Position numbers and translations under genes: made by a program
Shown here: in pieces, positions 33,826 through 42,166 of the stretch
Layout: each line of letters opens with the position of its first letter
Position numbering within the stretch: position 1 is the stretch's first letter
Origin: Clostridium_AM sp900759715
Lineage (GTDB): Bacteria; Bacillota; Clostridia; Clostridiales; Clostridiaceae
Length of the DNA stretch: 64,000 bases
Assembly: GCA_900759715.1 (NCBI GenBank)
Contig: CAAEXF010000075.1
Span: forward strand, 62,001-126,000
Direction of reading: 5' to 3'
The notes under the pieces: generated by a model
What the model was told of the DNA's origin: nothing
The model's input: only the letters and a program-made list of their open reading frames with translations
Database searches by the model: none

Positions 33826-35271
33826 CTATTTAATCTCAATAGTAAACTTTGCATCTTCTCTTATTTCATACAACTTTTCAAAGTCGTCAGCACTTAACTT
33901 ATACTGCATATCTTTATTCATAGCAGGTAGTTCTCCTATATATTTATGAGCTATTGGATCTATTTCTTTTACCATATTTCGGCTTAACTCATATTTTTTT
34001 CCTGAAGCATCAATTAAACTTATCTCACAAGGAGATATCATAGGAAGAAAGTTAGTACATTCATAATAGATTAAAGTCTTATCACTTAAAAATTCAATCT
34101 TCGTTACTTTATATTCACCTAGCTTACCTTCCTGTAAAATAGTACTATCCTTTAGGTTTAAAGGAACTTCTTTAGTGGCTATTTTATACGCTTCTTTAAA
34201 TCCTTGCATATCACCATCGTTTCTCTTTTTCAAATTATTTAACATATTATCCTTTTTCTCTTTCAAAATCTCTTTTGTATATCCATAAGGTATGAAAGTT
34301 AAGATTTTACTGTCTTCATAAACATTTCTAAATAGAAACTGTGAGTAATACATATTTGTTTCTCCTGAGCCACTACAACTTGATGATTTCTCTTTGAGGG
34401 TTCTTCCTTTATCATCAAACACAATATATCTTTCATCTATATCTAAACCATCGCTACTTTGTATCTCAGTTCTTAAGGCCGTATTTATTGGTGATATTAT
34501 GACCTCATTTACCTTTGATCCAGGCCTAACAGCTGATAAATCTATATTAGTTTTTATTGATTTTACATTGCTCTTTATTTTTTCAGTAGAAACCTTAAAT
34601 TTAAAATCCCACTTTCCCTTCATATTTTGTGAAAGATCTCTTATATTAAAGTCCATAATAAATTCCTCAGGAATTTTTACATTTCCTCCTACTGTATGCT
34701 TAGTCACTTCTTTAGGCAAATAATCCATTGCCACGTCAACAGTTCGCACTCCAACATAGGTTTTTTTGTCCTTAAATTCTCCAGCACCTTTGCCTCCAAA
34801 GCCTACTGTTTTACCATTAATTTTTATATTCGGTCCTATAATAACAGGTGTTTCTTTAATCTCATTTTCACTTTGGACAGTATAACCAATACTTAAATCT
34901 ATACCATCATAAACTATACTGTTAATAGTAACAGTTATTCCATTGTAACTTTTACTCATATTTAAATCATCACTATATCTTACATAATCTTTATCAATAA
35001 TATTCTTTTCACTTAGGTATTGAAATACGGAGCTTACCACTGGAAGGTTACGTGCAAAAGCAGGAAAACCTACGCTGATACCAACTCCACATGCCAATAT
35101 AATTGCAGCAGCAATTCCAACCTTTTTTATAAATTTACCTTTTCCCTTACTTCTTTCAGGCAAATTATTTAGAGTGTCTTCTATTTTCAAATCCAATTTT
35201 TCTGGTAATACAAGCTTTTCTTTATTTGCTTTTTCTTTTAAAATATCATCAAATAATAAATCTTTATCCAT
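33826..35271 (-). CDS. DUF4179/DUF5643 membrane anti-sigma-like protein
   Basis: The 481-residue protein has a short cytoplasmic N-terminus (residues 1-45), one membrane helix (IKKVGIAAAIILACGVGISVGF, about 48-70) and a large outer part. That part carries the DUF4179 pattern FPAFARNLPVVSSVFQYLSEK and a C-terminal DUF5643-like domain. DUF4179 proteins are encoded next to ECF sigma factors and are thought to act as their anti-sigma partners. It is 11 bp from the sigma gene, which supports this. AGGAGGG precedes the ATG. The inducing signal is unknown. Confidence 0.87.
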   Translation of the reverse strand: MDKDLLFDDILKEKANKEKLVLPEKLDLKIEDTLNNLPERSKGKGKFIKKVGIAAAIILACGVGISVGFPAFARNLPVVSSVFQYLSEKNIIDKDYVRYSDDLNMSKSYNGITVTINSIVYDGIDLSIGYTVQSENEIKETPVIIGPNIKINGKTVGFGGKGAGEFKDKKTYVGVRTVDVAMDYLPKEVTKHTVGGNVKIPEEFIMDFNIRDLSQNMKGKWDFKFKVSTEKIKSNVKSIKTNIDLSAVRPGSKVNEVIISPINTALRTEIQSSDGLDIDERYIVFDDKGRTLKEKSSSCSGSGETNMYYSQFLFRNVYEDSKILTFIPYGYTKEILKEKKDNMLNNLKKRNDGDMQGFKEAYKIATKEVPLNLKDSTILQEGKLGEYKVTKIEFLSDKTLIYYECTNFLPMISPCEISLIDASGKKYELSRNMVKEIDPIAHKYIGELPAMNKDMQYKLSADDFEKLYEIREDAKFTIEIK

Positions 35272-35282
35272 ATATGACCCTC

Positions 35283-35813
35283 CTATCTTTCTTTTAGCAT
35301 TTCATAAAGTTTGTTTCTTGCTCTTGAAAGTCTAGAACGTACCGTCCCCTCAGGAATACTTAGAATATTAGCTATGTCCTTTTGAGGTATATCCTCAAAA
35401 TAAAACAAAGTTGTTACAACTCTTAAGTCTTCATCCAGAGAGTTAACTGCATTTGTAAGTTCTAGGTTAGAGAAATCATTCGAAGCCTTATCATCAAATT
35501 CTTCTACATGCACTATTTTTTTATTGCTTCTAAGAATAGCATTACACTCGTTTATTAAAATTCTTATAAGCCATGTTTTAAAATATTGGTTTTTCTTTAA
35601 ACTGTCAATGCCCTCATAAGCCTTTATTATAGTATTTTGAAAAGCATCCTCCACATCCTGCTCATTATTTAAAATGCTTACTGCGACTCTATACATAGAT
35701 CCTTTATTTTTCTCAATTATTCTTACAAAAGCCGACTTGTCACCTTTTTTAGCCAGTTTTATATCCTGAATTCTGTCTTCCCTATCTTTCACCGTTGAAA
35801 CCACTTCCACCAT
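35283..35813 (-). CDS. ECF-type RNA polymerase sigma factor
   Basis: The 176-residue protein has sigma region 2 (about residues 25-95; DVEDAFQNTIIKAYEGI and KTWLIRILINECN) and region 4 (about 118-170; FYFEDIPQKDIANILSIPEGTVRSRLSRARNKL). Sigma regions 1 and 3 are absent, as expected for the ECF class. AGGAGGG precedes the ATG. It is the first gene of a two-gene unit with the DUF4179 membrane protein, the likely anti-sigma factor. Targets are unknown. Confidence 0.92.
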   Translation of the reverse strand: MVEVVSTVKDREDRIQDIKLAKKGDKSAFVRIIEKNKGSMYRVAVSILNNEQDVEDAFQNTIIKAYEGIDSLKKNQYFKTWLIRILINECNAILRSNKKIVHVEEFDDKASNDFSNLELTNAVNSLDEDLRVVTTLFYFEDIPQKDIANILSIPEGTVRSRLSRARNKLYEMLKER

Positions 35814-35906
35814 ATTCCCTCCTATTTTGTATATTTACCTTAGCTAAGGAACTTTTTTACACTTATTAGATGGATAAGAAACAATAAATGTTCACACAAA
35901 TATAAA

Positions 35907-35939
35907 AAAATTGCCCCTAACTAACGTAGGCGCAATTTT
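35907..35939 (-). terminator. Distal terminator of the glucokinase transcript
   Basis: On the minus strand AAAATTGC and GCAATTTT pair, extended by CC/GG, and are followed by TTTTTTTA. It lies about 300 bp past the glucokinase stop, so the intervening 262-nt element would be transcribed as its 3' untranslated region. Confidence 0.7.
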
Positions 35940-35973
35940 ATATATAGAAAAACTAACTTTAGGTCTAGTCCTT

Positions 35974-36235
35974 TATAGAGAAACTAACTAGAAAGTTAGC
36001 TTATACAGAGGGATATGTTTCCAAAGCTGAGGTAGATTTAAAAACTTTGTGTCAGTCTTAGTGAAAGGTTTTAAGAGAACCTTAGAACTTTAGAGTTGTT
36101 TGAGCATAGCGAGTTCTCGAAAGTTCTTGGGTTGTCTTGAAACATAAGCTTTAGACTGGCTAGAAGTTTTTAACGTGCTGAAGCTTGGAAACATATCCCG
36201 GCGTATAAGTCAACTTTCGGCCTAGTAGCTCTATA
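35974..36235. repeat. 262-nt long imperfect inverted-repeat element, unknown class
   Basis: The two ends read TATAGAG...GGGATATGTTTCCAAAGCT and AAGCTTGGAAACATATCCC...CTCTATA, so roughly 90 nt at each end pair imperfectly. The centre continues the hairpin: AAGAGAACC with GGGTTGTCTT, and AGAACTTTAGAG with CTCGAAAGTTCT, around a short loop containing GAGCATAGCGAG. No open frame fits. A half-copy overlaps the ABC-F gene end at 15050-15106. It may be a MITE-like element or a structured RNA in the glucokinase 3' region. Confidence 0.75.
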
Positions 36236-36243
36236 TCATTAAA

Positions 36244-37194
36244 CTATTGGCTTTCCATAATAGCTAGAGCAACAGCTCCTATTACTCCAGATTGCTTTAT
36301 TAAAGCTGCAGGTACAACTCTGCAATTTTCTCTTAATACTTTAAAGCACCTTTTATTAATTAATTCATTCACCTTATCAAAAACTATCTCTCCCGCTAAG
36401 GATACTCCCCCTCCTAGTACCACTATTTCGGGATCCATGATAGTAATTATATTTGATACTCCTATACCTAAATATTCAAGGCTTTTATCTATTATATCTG
36501 ATGATAGCTTGTCACCTTTTCTTGCTTCTTCAAATACCTCATAAGAGGTTACAACTTCATAGCCCTTTAGTGAACTTTCCGCTCCAGCCTTAAGCTTTTC
36601 ATTTGCTATTCTCGCAATAGCTGTACCTGATGCTAGTGCCTCTAAACAGCCATAGTTGCCACAGTTACATCTTGGTCCCTCAGGCAATATAGTAGTATGA
36701 CCTAATTCCAATGCATTACAAGTATTACCTCGATAGATTCTTCCATCAACAATAGCACCTGCACCAATACCAGTACTTACGGTAATATAAACCATATTTT
36801 TTGTATTCTTGCCTGCTCCAAACATGAATTCACCTATAGCCGCCGCGTTAGCATCATTCTCCAAATAAGTAGGTATTTTAAATCTTTCTTCTATAGGCTT
36901 AACAAGATGAAAATTTTCAAATGGCAGATTAGGGGTTTCTAGTATTATTCCTTTTTTAGAGTCTAAAGGTCCAGGGGATCCAATTCCTATAGATTTTATT
37001 TCATCAGCTTTCTTATCTCCAAGCTCTAGTACTTTTTCAATAGCAGAAAGTATTCTTCCTAATACTTCTTGTTCTCCTCCCGCAGCATTTGTAGGAATAG
37101 TATATTCACTAAGTATATTCCCATTTAATTCTGCAAGAGCAGTGCTAATTTTTGTTCCTCCTAAGTCAACTCCTATGACATATCTCTTTTCCAT
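36244..37194 (-). CDS. ROK family glucokinase
   Basis: The 316-residue protein has the ROK features: phosphate loop GVDLGGTKISTA near residue 6, IGSPGPLDSKKG, ENDANAAAIGEF with the catalytic aspartate, STGIGAGAIVDG, and the zinc-binding GPRCNCGNYGCLEALASG. The combination matches sugar kinases such as glucokinase rather than ROK repressors, because no N-terminal helix-turn-helix is present. AGGAGAG precedes the ATG. It appears monocistronic, with a structured repeat in its 3' region. Confidence 0.9.
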   Translation of the reverse strand: MEKRYVIGVDLGGTKISTALAELNGNILSEYTIPTNAAGGEQEVLGRILSAIEKVLELGDKKADEIKSIGIGSPGPLDSKKGIILETPNLPFENFHLVKPIEERFKIPTYLENDANAAAIGEFMFGAGKNTKNMVYITVSTGIGAGAIVDGRIYRGNTCNALELGHTTILPEGPRCNCGNYGCLEALASGTAIARIANEKLKAGAESSLKGYEVVTSYEVFEEARKGDKLSSDIIDKSLEYLGIGVSNIITIMDPEIVVLGGGVSLAGEIVFDKVNELINKRCFKVLRENCRVVPAALIKQSGVIGAVALAIMESQ

Positions 37195-37344
37195 ACAATC
37201 TCTCCTATAACCTTAAAATCTTTTGCTATTAGATACTCTTTTATTCAGTATATACTTTTCTTTAATAGTTCTATAAGTTCTTTTGAATATCCTTCTTGTA
37301 AGGTTCATAACTTCAATTCGTAATATCTTTGAAGTGCGATGTAA

Positions 37345-37379
37345 AAACACCATAAAATTCATTGAATAATATGGTGTTT
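37345..37379 (-). terminator. Terminator-like hairpin
   Basis: AAACACCATA and TATGGTGTTT form a perfect 10-bp stem, followed on the minus strand by TTTTTACATC. It is about 200 bp after the TIGR04076 gene and 150 bp before the glucokinase start, so it probably ends the former transcript. Confidence 0.7.
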
Positions 37380-37401
37380 AAAAACTATTTGTATTTTAAT
37401 A

Positions 37402-37530
37402 TTTATCCGATGTCTACCGCCACTAACACCCCAACTTCTTAAAGTTGAGGCTAAGTGGCGCTACGCCCCTGGATAACGGCTTCTAAGCTTCAGATGGAGT
37501 TTAAAACTCCACCTGAAGCCAAGAATCCTG
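37402..37530. repeat. Two-hairpin structured element, possible relic end of an IS200/IS605-type element
   Basis: The first hairpin (37419-37459) pairs GCCACT..CCAACTT with AAGTTG..AGTGGC; the second (37487-37519) pairs GCTTCAG.TGGAGT with ACTCCA.CTGAAGC around TTAAA. The interval is richer in G+C than its surroundings and contains CTACGCCCCTGGATAAC between the hairpins. Subterminal hairpins without terminal inverted repeats, and the absence of any transposase, would fit a remnant of an IS200/IS605 end or its RNA. I know the general look but cannot confirm the family. Confidence 0.4.
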
Positions 37531-37583
37531 TTTATAGTGACTAATAAGAAAAATATAAATTAATTATTTAAGATTATCTAAAA

Positions 37584-37901
37584 CTAGGCTTCTATTCTTT
37601 CCAATTTATAAATAACTGGGTGAAGTCCGTCGTTACATGAATGTATTGCTATTCCATTTTGCTTTACATAAGGACTATTGCCACCTGACGCTAAAAGAGC
37701 AACTTTACTTTTCAATCCTTCCCAAGCGCCAATACAGAATTTATTTGGCATATCACAATTTTTTGATATGTATTCATCCCCTTCTTGTCCCTTTGCACAA
37801 ACTACAGGAATGTTACTTTTTGCGTAATCTTTATGAATATCTTCAACCTTTAATTTTTTTAATATTGTAATTTTAACATCATAACACTTTGTAATTTCCA
37901 T
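37584..37901 (-). CDS. TIGR04076 family protein
   Basis: The 105-residue protein follows the TIGR04076 pattern: an N-terminal CYDVKITILKKLKVEDIHKDY, a middle CAKGQEGDEYISKNCDMPNKFCIGAWEGL, and near the end HSCNDGLHPVIYKLER. Five cysteines are present, of which several are conserved in the family, and may bind metal or a cluster. The function is unknown. GGGGG precedes the ATG by 7 nt. A long perfect palindrome lies 65 bp upstream, in its promoter region. Confidence 0.85.
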   Translation of the reverse strand: MEITKCYDVKITILKKLKVEDIHKDYAKSNIPVVCAKGQEGDEYISKNCDMPNKFCIGAWEGLKSKVALLASGGNSPYVKQNGIAIHSCNDGLHPVIYKLERIEA

Positions 37902-37966
37902 GTTTATACCCCCATTTGTAAATGTTGCTTTTTTATAATGTCTTATGGCTGAGACTTAATTAATAT

Positions 37967-38014
37967 TATACCATGTTTTATATATACTTTCATATTTATA
38001 TAAAACATGGTATA
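37967..38014. repeat. 17-bp perfect inverted repeat upstream of the TIGR04076 gene
   Basis: TATACCATGTTTTATAT and ATATAAAACATGGTATA are exact reverse complements with a 14-nt spacer. The position, 65-115 bp upstream of the gene start on the minus strand, fits a regulator site or a 5' leader hairpin. There is no T-tract on either side, which argues against a simple terminator. Confidence 0.7.
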
Positions 38015-38086
38015 GTTACCCAATAACTTTAATAGCTGCGTTGCATTATATTACAATTCTATAATAGCTAATAGGTACCAAATATT

Positions 38087-38178
38087 TTTTTACTACATAT
38101 AGAAGCAAAATAAATAGCTATATATCGCATGGTATCAGGATATATAGCTGTATTATTAGAATTGTAATTGTTCTAGTT
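38087..38178 (-). pseudogene. Relic 3' end and terminator of a second FTR1-associated lipoprotein gene
   Basis: These roughly 90 bp match 55355-55460 closely, including TACATATAGAA, AATAGCTATATATC, the TATAGCTGTAT hairpin arm and TTAGAATTGTAATT. On the minus strand the coding end reads LEQLQF and stop, as in the C-terminus of the triple-repeat lipoprotein (LEQLQKLQKLQF). The hairpin 38116-38149 is retained and now lies just downstream of the histidine kinase gene, where it may serve as its terminator. The rest of the ancestral gene is absent. The remainder of the 37902-38235 gap holds the palindrome above and nothing else recognised. Confidence 0.75.
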
Positions 38179-38235
38179 TGATGTGTTCCATCACAGTAAT
38201 GAATAAACCTAATAAATGAATACATCTCAAAGTAC

Positions 38236-39639
38236 TTAATCTGTCACTTCTAGATTTTTAGATAGTTTAATTACAAAGTTAGTTCCTTCATTTATTTTGC
38301 TCTCAACAGTTATAATTCCACCATGGGCCTCAATAATTGACTTTGTTATTGTAAGACCTATTCCTGCTCCTCCAGTTAACTTGTTTCTGGATTCGTCTGC
38401 CCTATAAAACCTTTCGAATATATAAGGTAAATCCTCATCAGAGATGCCTATCCCTGTATCCTTCACGTTTAATTCAACAAACTCGCCATCTTCTAATAGA
38501 CTCACTTCTACCTTTCCGCCTTTTTCTGTATATTTTAATGCATTAGATATTAAATTTACTAAAACCTGAATTATCTTATCTTTGTCCGCATTTATGGTAA
38601 TATCTCTATCACTAAAACTTAAATTTACTCCTTTATTTAAAAATTCCTTTTCAAAGTTTACTGCTATATTTCTGATCACTTCTCCTAAACTGAATTTAGT
38701 TATATTCAATAAAAGATTCTCTCCTTCATACTCAGCAAGCTTTTCTAAGTCCCCTACAAGACGTTTTAATCTTAGTATTTCTTCATGACAGCTTGTTAAC
38801 CTATCTGCTGTTGGCTCCCACACCCCATCTATCAATGCTTCCATATGACTCTGCAATGTTGAAAGAGGAGTTCTGAGTTCATGAGAAATATCTCTAGTTA
38901 ACCTTTGTCTTAGCTTTTCTTGATCATAGAGAGATGCTCCAAGATTATTGATTGTTGTTGTCAGCTTATCTATTTCATCTATGTCGGAATTTATTTGTAT
39001 TCTCTCTGTATAGTTTCCTTTTGATATCATGCCGGCAATATCTATGACATTTAGTATGGGGCTGCTGAGTCTTTTAGCCATTAAAAGTCCTAATGCTAAA
39101 GCAATACATAGCGATACTATGCCAACATATAACAATATCTTATTTAGTGTCTTAACATATAAAATATCATTATCACTATAGTAAAATGGTCCGTAATATC
39201 CTATATATACACATCCTACCTTGTTCGAATTGACTAATATAGGATATTCGTTTTTTGTATATATGCCCTTCCACTTCGGAAAATGTGTTTCCATGTTAAC
39301 TATCAATCGATTTTTAACTGATTCACATTTACTTCTGTTATAAACTTCTGCATCCCATATTATTTCCCCTGATATATCTTTTACGCTAACAAATAATCCA
39401 TTTTCAATTGCATCTACACCAAGATTTTTAATCTCATCGGTATTCCACTTTCCATCGCCTAAGTATTGTTTGCTTACGGCTGCAACTATAGCATTATTCT
39501 TTATCTCATGTTCTTGAGTAATATAATTTTTAAATAAATTTTTTAAAAAGAAATTTGAAAGTATACTAATAAGAAATACACAAATCATTGCCACAAGTAT
39601 ATAGGAAAGTGATAACTTTCTTCTAAGACTTTTTTTCAT
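38236..39639 (-). CDS. Membrane sensor histidine kinase (HAMP-HisKA-HATPase)
   Basis: The start is the ATG at 39639, 8 nt after GGAGG and 1 bp beyond the regulator stop. The 467-residue protein has membrane helices near residues 10-32 and 160-185 that flank an external sensor domain. HAMP follows (about 185-238), then the H box DISHELRTPLSTLQSH (phospho-His near 260), N box NLISNALKYTEKGG, G1 DTGIGISDEDLPYIFERFYR and G2 GGAGIGLTI. It is co-transcribed with the response regulator. It lies directly downstream of the electron-transfer locus, so it may sense a redox or envelope signal; that is inference. Confidence 0.92.
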   Translation of the reverse strand: MKKSLRRKLSLSYILVAMICVFLISILSNFFLKNLFKNYITQEHEIKNNAIVAAVSKQYLGDGKWNTDEIKNLGVDAIENGLFVSVKDISGEIIWDAEVYNRSKCESVKNRLIVNMETHFPKWKGIYTKNEYPILVNSNKVGCVYIGYYGPFYYSDNDILYVKTLNKILLYVGIVSLCIALALGLLMAKRLSSPILNVIDIAGMISKGNYTERIQINSDIDEIDKLTTTINNLGASLYDQEKLRQRLTRDISHELRTPLSTLQSHMEALIDGVWEPTADRLTSCHEEILRLKRLVGDLEKLAEYEGENLLLNITKFSLGEVIRNIAVNFEKEFLNKGVNLSFSDRDITINADKDKIIQVLVNLISNALKYTEKGGKVEVSLLEDGEFVELNVKDTGIGISDEDLPYIFERFYRADESRNKLTGGAGIGLTITKSIIEAHGGIITVESKINEGTNFVIKLSKNLEVTD

Positions 39640-39640
39640 G

Positions 39641-40339
39641 TTACTCTCCTCCAAACCTATATCCTATGCCATGGACAGTAATTATATATTCAGGTTCTTT
39701 AGGGTTTATTTCTAATTTTTGTCTTAAGTTTTTTATATGAGTATCTATAACTCTATCATATCCACCATAATCTTTTCCAAGAACAATACTTATTAGTTCT
39801 TCTCTTGTAAATGCTTTCTGAGGATACTTTAAGAATGCCATTAGCACTTTATATTCTGTGATAGTTAGTTCTACAACCTCACCATTTTTCCTTACTTCTC
39901 GTTTAAGAACATCCACTACTAAGTCACCATTATTTAATGACACTACATCTGATAATGGTACTGCCTCCTCACTTACTCTTCTTAATAAAGCAAATATTCT
40001 AGCCATTAGTTCTCTTGGACTAAAAGGCTTAGTGACATAGTCATCTGCGCCTATATGTAATCCAGATATTATGCTTTTCTCATCAATCTTAGCAGTAAGC
40101 ATTATTATTGGAACTCTCGACTTCTTTCTTATAACTTTGCAAATCTCTTCTCCAGTCATGTCCGGCAGCATAAGGTCAAGTATTACTAATTCTGGGTTAA
40201 CTCTTTCAAAAATATCTAAGGCTTCCTTCCCTTGAAAAGCCACAAATACCTCAGCGCCATCTCTTTCTAAATAGGATTTTATAACATCAACTATTTTATC
40301 TTCATCATCTACTACAAGAACTTTTTTAGTATTTAGCAC
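39641..40339 (-). CDS. OmpR/PhoB-family response regulator
   Basis: It starts with GTG, 7 nt after GGGGG. The 232-residue protein has a receiver domain (VLVVDDEDKI, phospho-acceptor Asp in LVILDLMLPDMTGEE, KPFSPRELMARI with the conserved lysine). The winged-helix effector domain runs VELTITEYKVLMAFLKYP .. YGGYDRVIDTHIKNLRQKLE .. ITVHGIGYRFG. It pairs with the adjacent kinase. OmpR-type proteins bind direct repeats; the shared motifs at 41117 and 46181 are candidate sites. Confidence 0.93.
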   Translation of the reverse strand: MLNTKKVLVVDDEDKIVDVIKSYLERDGAEVFVAFQGKEALDIFERVNPELVILDLMLPDMTGEEICKVIRKKSRVPIIMLTAKIDEKSIISGLHIGADDYVTKPFSPRELMARIFALLRRVSEEAVPLSDVVSLNNGDLVVDVLKREVRKNGEVVELTITEYKVLMAFLKYPQKAFTREELISIVLGKDYGGYDRVIDTHIKNLRQKLEINPKEPEYIITVHGIGYRFGGE

Positions 40340-40518
40340 AGCGTTACCCCCTATATTTATAAACTGTCTTAAGTCAATTATATGAACTTTTCTTCTATAT
40401 GCTTGAAAAGCTAATTATTATCTTTTAAACCCATAGACTGTTTGTAATTATACTATATCTCAAAGCCTATCATAATATTTATTTTTGCATCTTCTATTCG
40501 CTTTTTTACTAAACCTTA

Positions 40519-40576
40519 CTTAAATATAATGAAAAAACAGACTATTTATATAGTCCGTTTTTTCATTATATTTAAG
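40519..40576 (-). terminator. 58-bp near-perfect palindrome terminating the lipoprotein gene
   Basis: From CTTAAATATAATGAAAAAAC..GACTAT to ATAGTC..GTTTTTTCATTATA.. the two arms pair over about 27 bp with one mismatch and a 4-nt loop. It begins 3 bp after the stop of the FMN-binding lipoprotein gene. The internal T run on the minus strand gives an effective intrinsic terminator, and the great length may also protect the 3' end of a highly expressed mRNA. Confidence 0.85.
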
Positions 40577-40579
40577 TTA

Positions 40580-41011
40580 TTATTTTGAAGCTTTTGCTAA
40601 TGCATCAGAAACTGCTTTCTTCCATCCATTTGAAGATACAGTAGCTCCGGATGTGGCATCAACATCAGCTGATTGCTTTTCAATCATTGCTTTTGATAAA
40701 TCTTGTTTAGCTTGCTTTAAATTCGGTTTACCACCTTGTCCATTCCATTCATCATAGTTAAGTTCTTTTGAATTATTGTCTAGTCTCTTTAAGTCAACAT
40801 TTTGGATTTTTCCATCTTTTATCGTTACTATGGCTTCCTCAAAACCTGGTTTCTCACTTTTATTTTTTATATCATAAGTCCCATCTTTATACTTGGATGC
40901 CCCTTGAGTAGTACTTGATGCATTGCTTGCTGTATTTTCAGATTTAGCTCCACATCCTACTAACGCAAAAACTAAAGCAGATGATAAAATAATTCCTAGT
41001 GCTTTTTTCAT
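40580..41011 (-). CDS. FMN-binding domain lipoprotein, PplA-like
   Basis: The 143-residue protein has a lipoprotein signal with lipobox ALVGC (Cys20), a Ser/Thr/Ala-rich spacer and a single FMN_bind domain (about residues 45-140). The domain ends with DATSGATVSSNGW (118-130), whose Thr124 is the expected covalent FMN attachment site. Listeria PplA has two such domains; this protein has one. It would sit on the outer membrane face and pass electrons to external acceptors. FmnB at 46359 is the likely flavin transferase. AGGAGA precedes the ATG. Confidence 0.85.
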   Translation of the reverse strand: MKKALGIILSSALVFALVGCGAKSENTASNASSTTQGASKYKDGTYDIKNKSEKPGFEEAIVTIKDGKIQNVDLKRLDNNSKELNYDEWNGQGGKPNLKQAKQDLSKAMIEKQSADVDATSGATVSSNGWKKAVSDALAKASK

Positions 41012-41116
41012 TTTTTGAATCTCCTTTTATAGTATTTTTAAATTTTAGAAGTTATTATAATAGGCTAAGTCTTTATAAATCTCCTGACCTATTTTCTTTG
41101 AACATTATAACAACTA

Positions 41117-41136
41117 TTTGTGGAGATTTTATGTGA
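41117..41136. promoter_or_regulatory. Shared 20-bp motif upstream of the PplA-like gene
   Basis: TTTGTGGAGATTTTATGTGA matches the copy at 46181-46200 at 18 of 20 positions. It lies about 105-125 bp before the lipoprotein start codon. A second resemblance (TTTAGTTTCCTATCGCTAAC here, TAAGTTTTCCTAGCGATTCT there) is found further upstream at both loci. It is a candidate regulator site. Confidence 0.5.
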
Positions 41137-41194
41137 TTTTATTAATTGCATCTAAAAAATTTAGTTTCCTATCGCTAACCCTTTAACAATGCTT

Positions 41195-42148
41195 TTATAA
41201 CTTATTCATTATTATAGATGCACCTATAGATGCTATTTGAACAGTGTTAATTAGTACAAAATTTTTAACAGATGTAATAAAAGTATCCTTCTTAGTTTGC
41301 TTCTCATAAAATAATTTTATATTTTTATTTACCCATAAAAAAGTAATTAGAGAAACTAGTGAGAATACAGGTTCAACTCTTAATATTATCATTAATATAG
41401 TTGATAGATATGCTGCATAATAGAGTCCTTTATATAACATTAATGCATTTGTACTTCCTATATATACTGGTAAAGTATATCTCTTATTTTCGATATCATC
41501 TTCAATATCACAAATATTATTTGCAAGCATAATATTTGCAATGCCGCTTATCAATGGCAGCGATATTAAAAATATATACAAAACTTCAATAATATTTATA
41601 CTTATATTTACTATTCCATTATTAAAAACTATTGAAACAATATTTTGGTCATATACGTGTATATATACAGATAAAAACATTATAATAAATCCCATAAATA
41701 ATCCCGAAAATATCTCACCTAAAGGCATTCTTGATATAGGTATAGGTCCATAGGAGTACAAAATACCTACAATAAAGGATATGGTACCAAGAACTAGTAC
41801 TACGATATTAGTATTTAAAAACAATACAAATCCAAAGGCTACTGCAATAAATAAGAGAATAACAATAGCTGCCATAACAGAGCTACTTTTCAAATTGTAT
41901 TTTACAATAGCATTATGAATTTCATAATTATATCCACTAGTTTTTTTTGCCTTTTTAAAATCTATATAATTATTAATTGCAGTTGTAACCATATCAAAGG
42001 CTAACATTGTCACAAGCATTAGAATAAAATTTTTCAAATTAAACTTATGGAACCTATATACTGCATATAATGTTCCTAGCGTAAAGGGAATAATGCTTGC
42101 TACTTTTGTTTTTATTTCAACTAAATTTAAAAAACTGCTTAATCCCAC
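41195..42148 (-). CDS. dmkA: UbiA/MenA-type prenyltransferase (demethylmenaquinone synthesis, DmkA-like)
   Basis: The gene starts with GTG, 7 nt after GGAGG. The 317-residue protein has about eight membrane segments and the two aspartate-rich motifs of the UbiA family: NNYIDFKKAKKTSGYN near residue 60 and NNICDIEDDIENKRYTLPVYIG near 210. It would attach the polyprenyl chain made by DmkB to 1,4-dihydroxy-2-naphthoate to give a demethylmenaquinone-type quinone. In Listeria a dedicated DmkA serves extracellular electron transfer. It follows dmkB by 18 bp. Confidence 0.85.
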   Translation of the reverse strand: MGLSSFLNLVEIKTKVASIIPFTLGTLYAVYRFHKFNLKNFILMLVTMLAFDMVTTAINNYIDFKKAKKTSGYNYEIHNAIVKYNLKSSSVMAAIVILLFIAVAFGFVLFLNTNIVVLVLGTISFIVGILYSYGPIPISRMPLGEIFSGLFMGFIIMFLSVYIHVYDQNIVSIVFNNGIVNISINIIEVLYIFLISLPLISGIANIMLANNICDIEDDIENKRYTLPVYIGSTNALMLYKGLYYAAYLSTILMIILRVEPVFSLVSLITFLWVNKNIKLFYEKQTKKDTFITSVKNFVLINTVQIASIGASIIMNKL

Positions 42149-42166
42149 ACTTAATCCTCCAATTTC

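Noticed and set aside
34394..34896. Plus-strand frames opposite the DUF4179 gene
   Set aside because: No ribosome sites, and the minus-strand gene has a matched sigma-factor partner and a full domain pattern.
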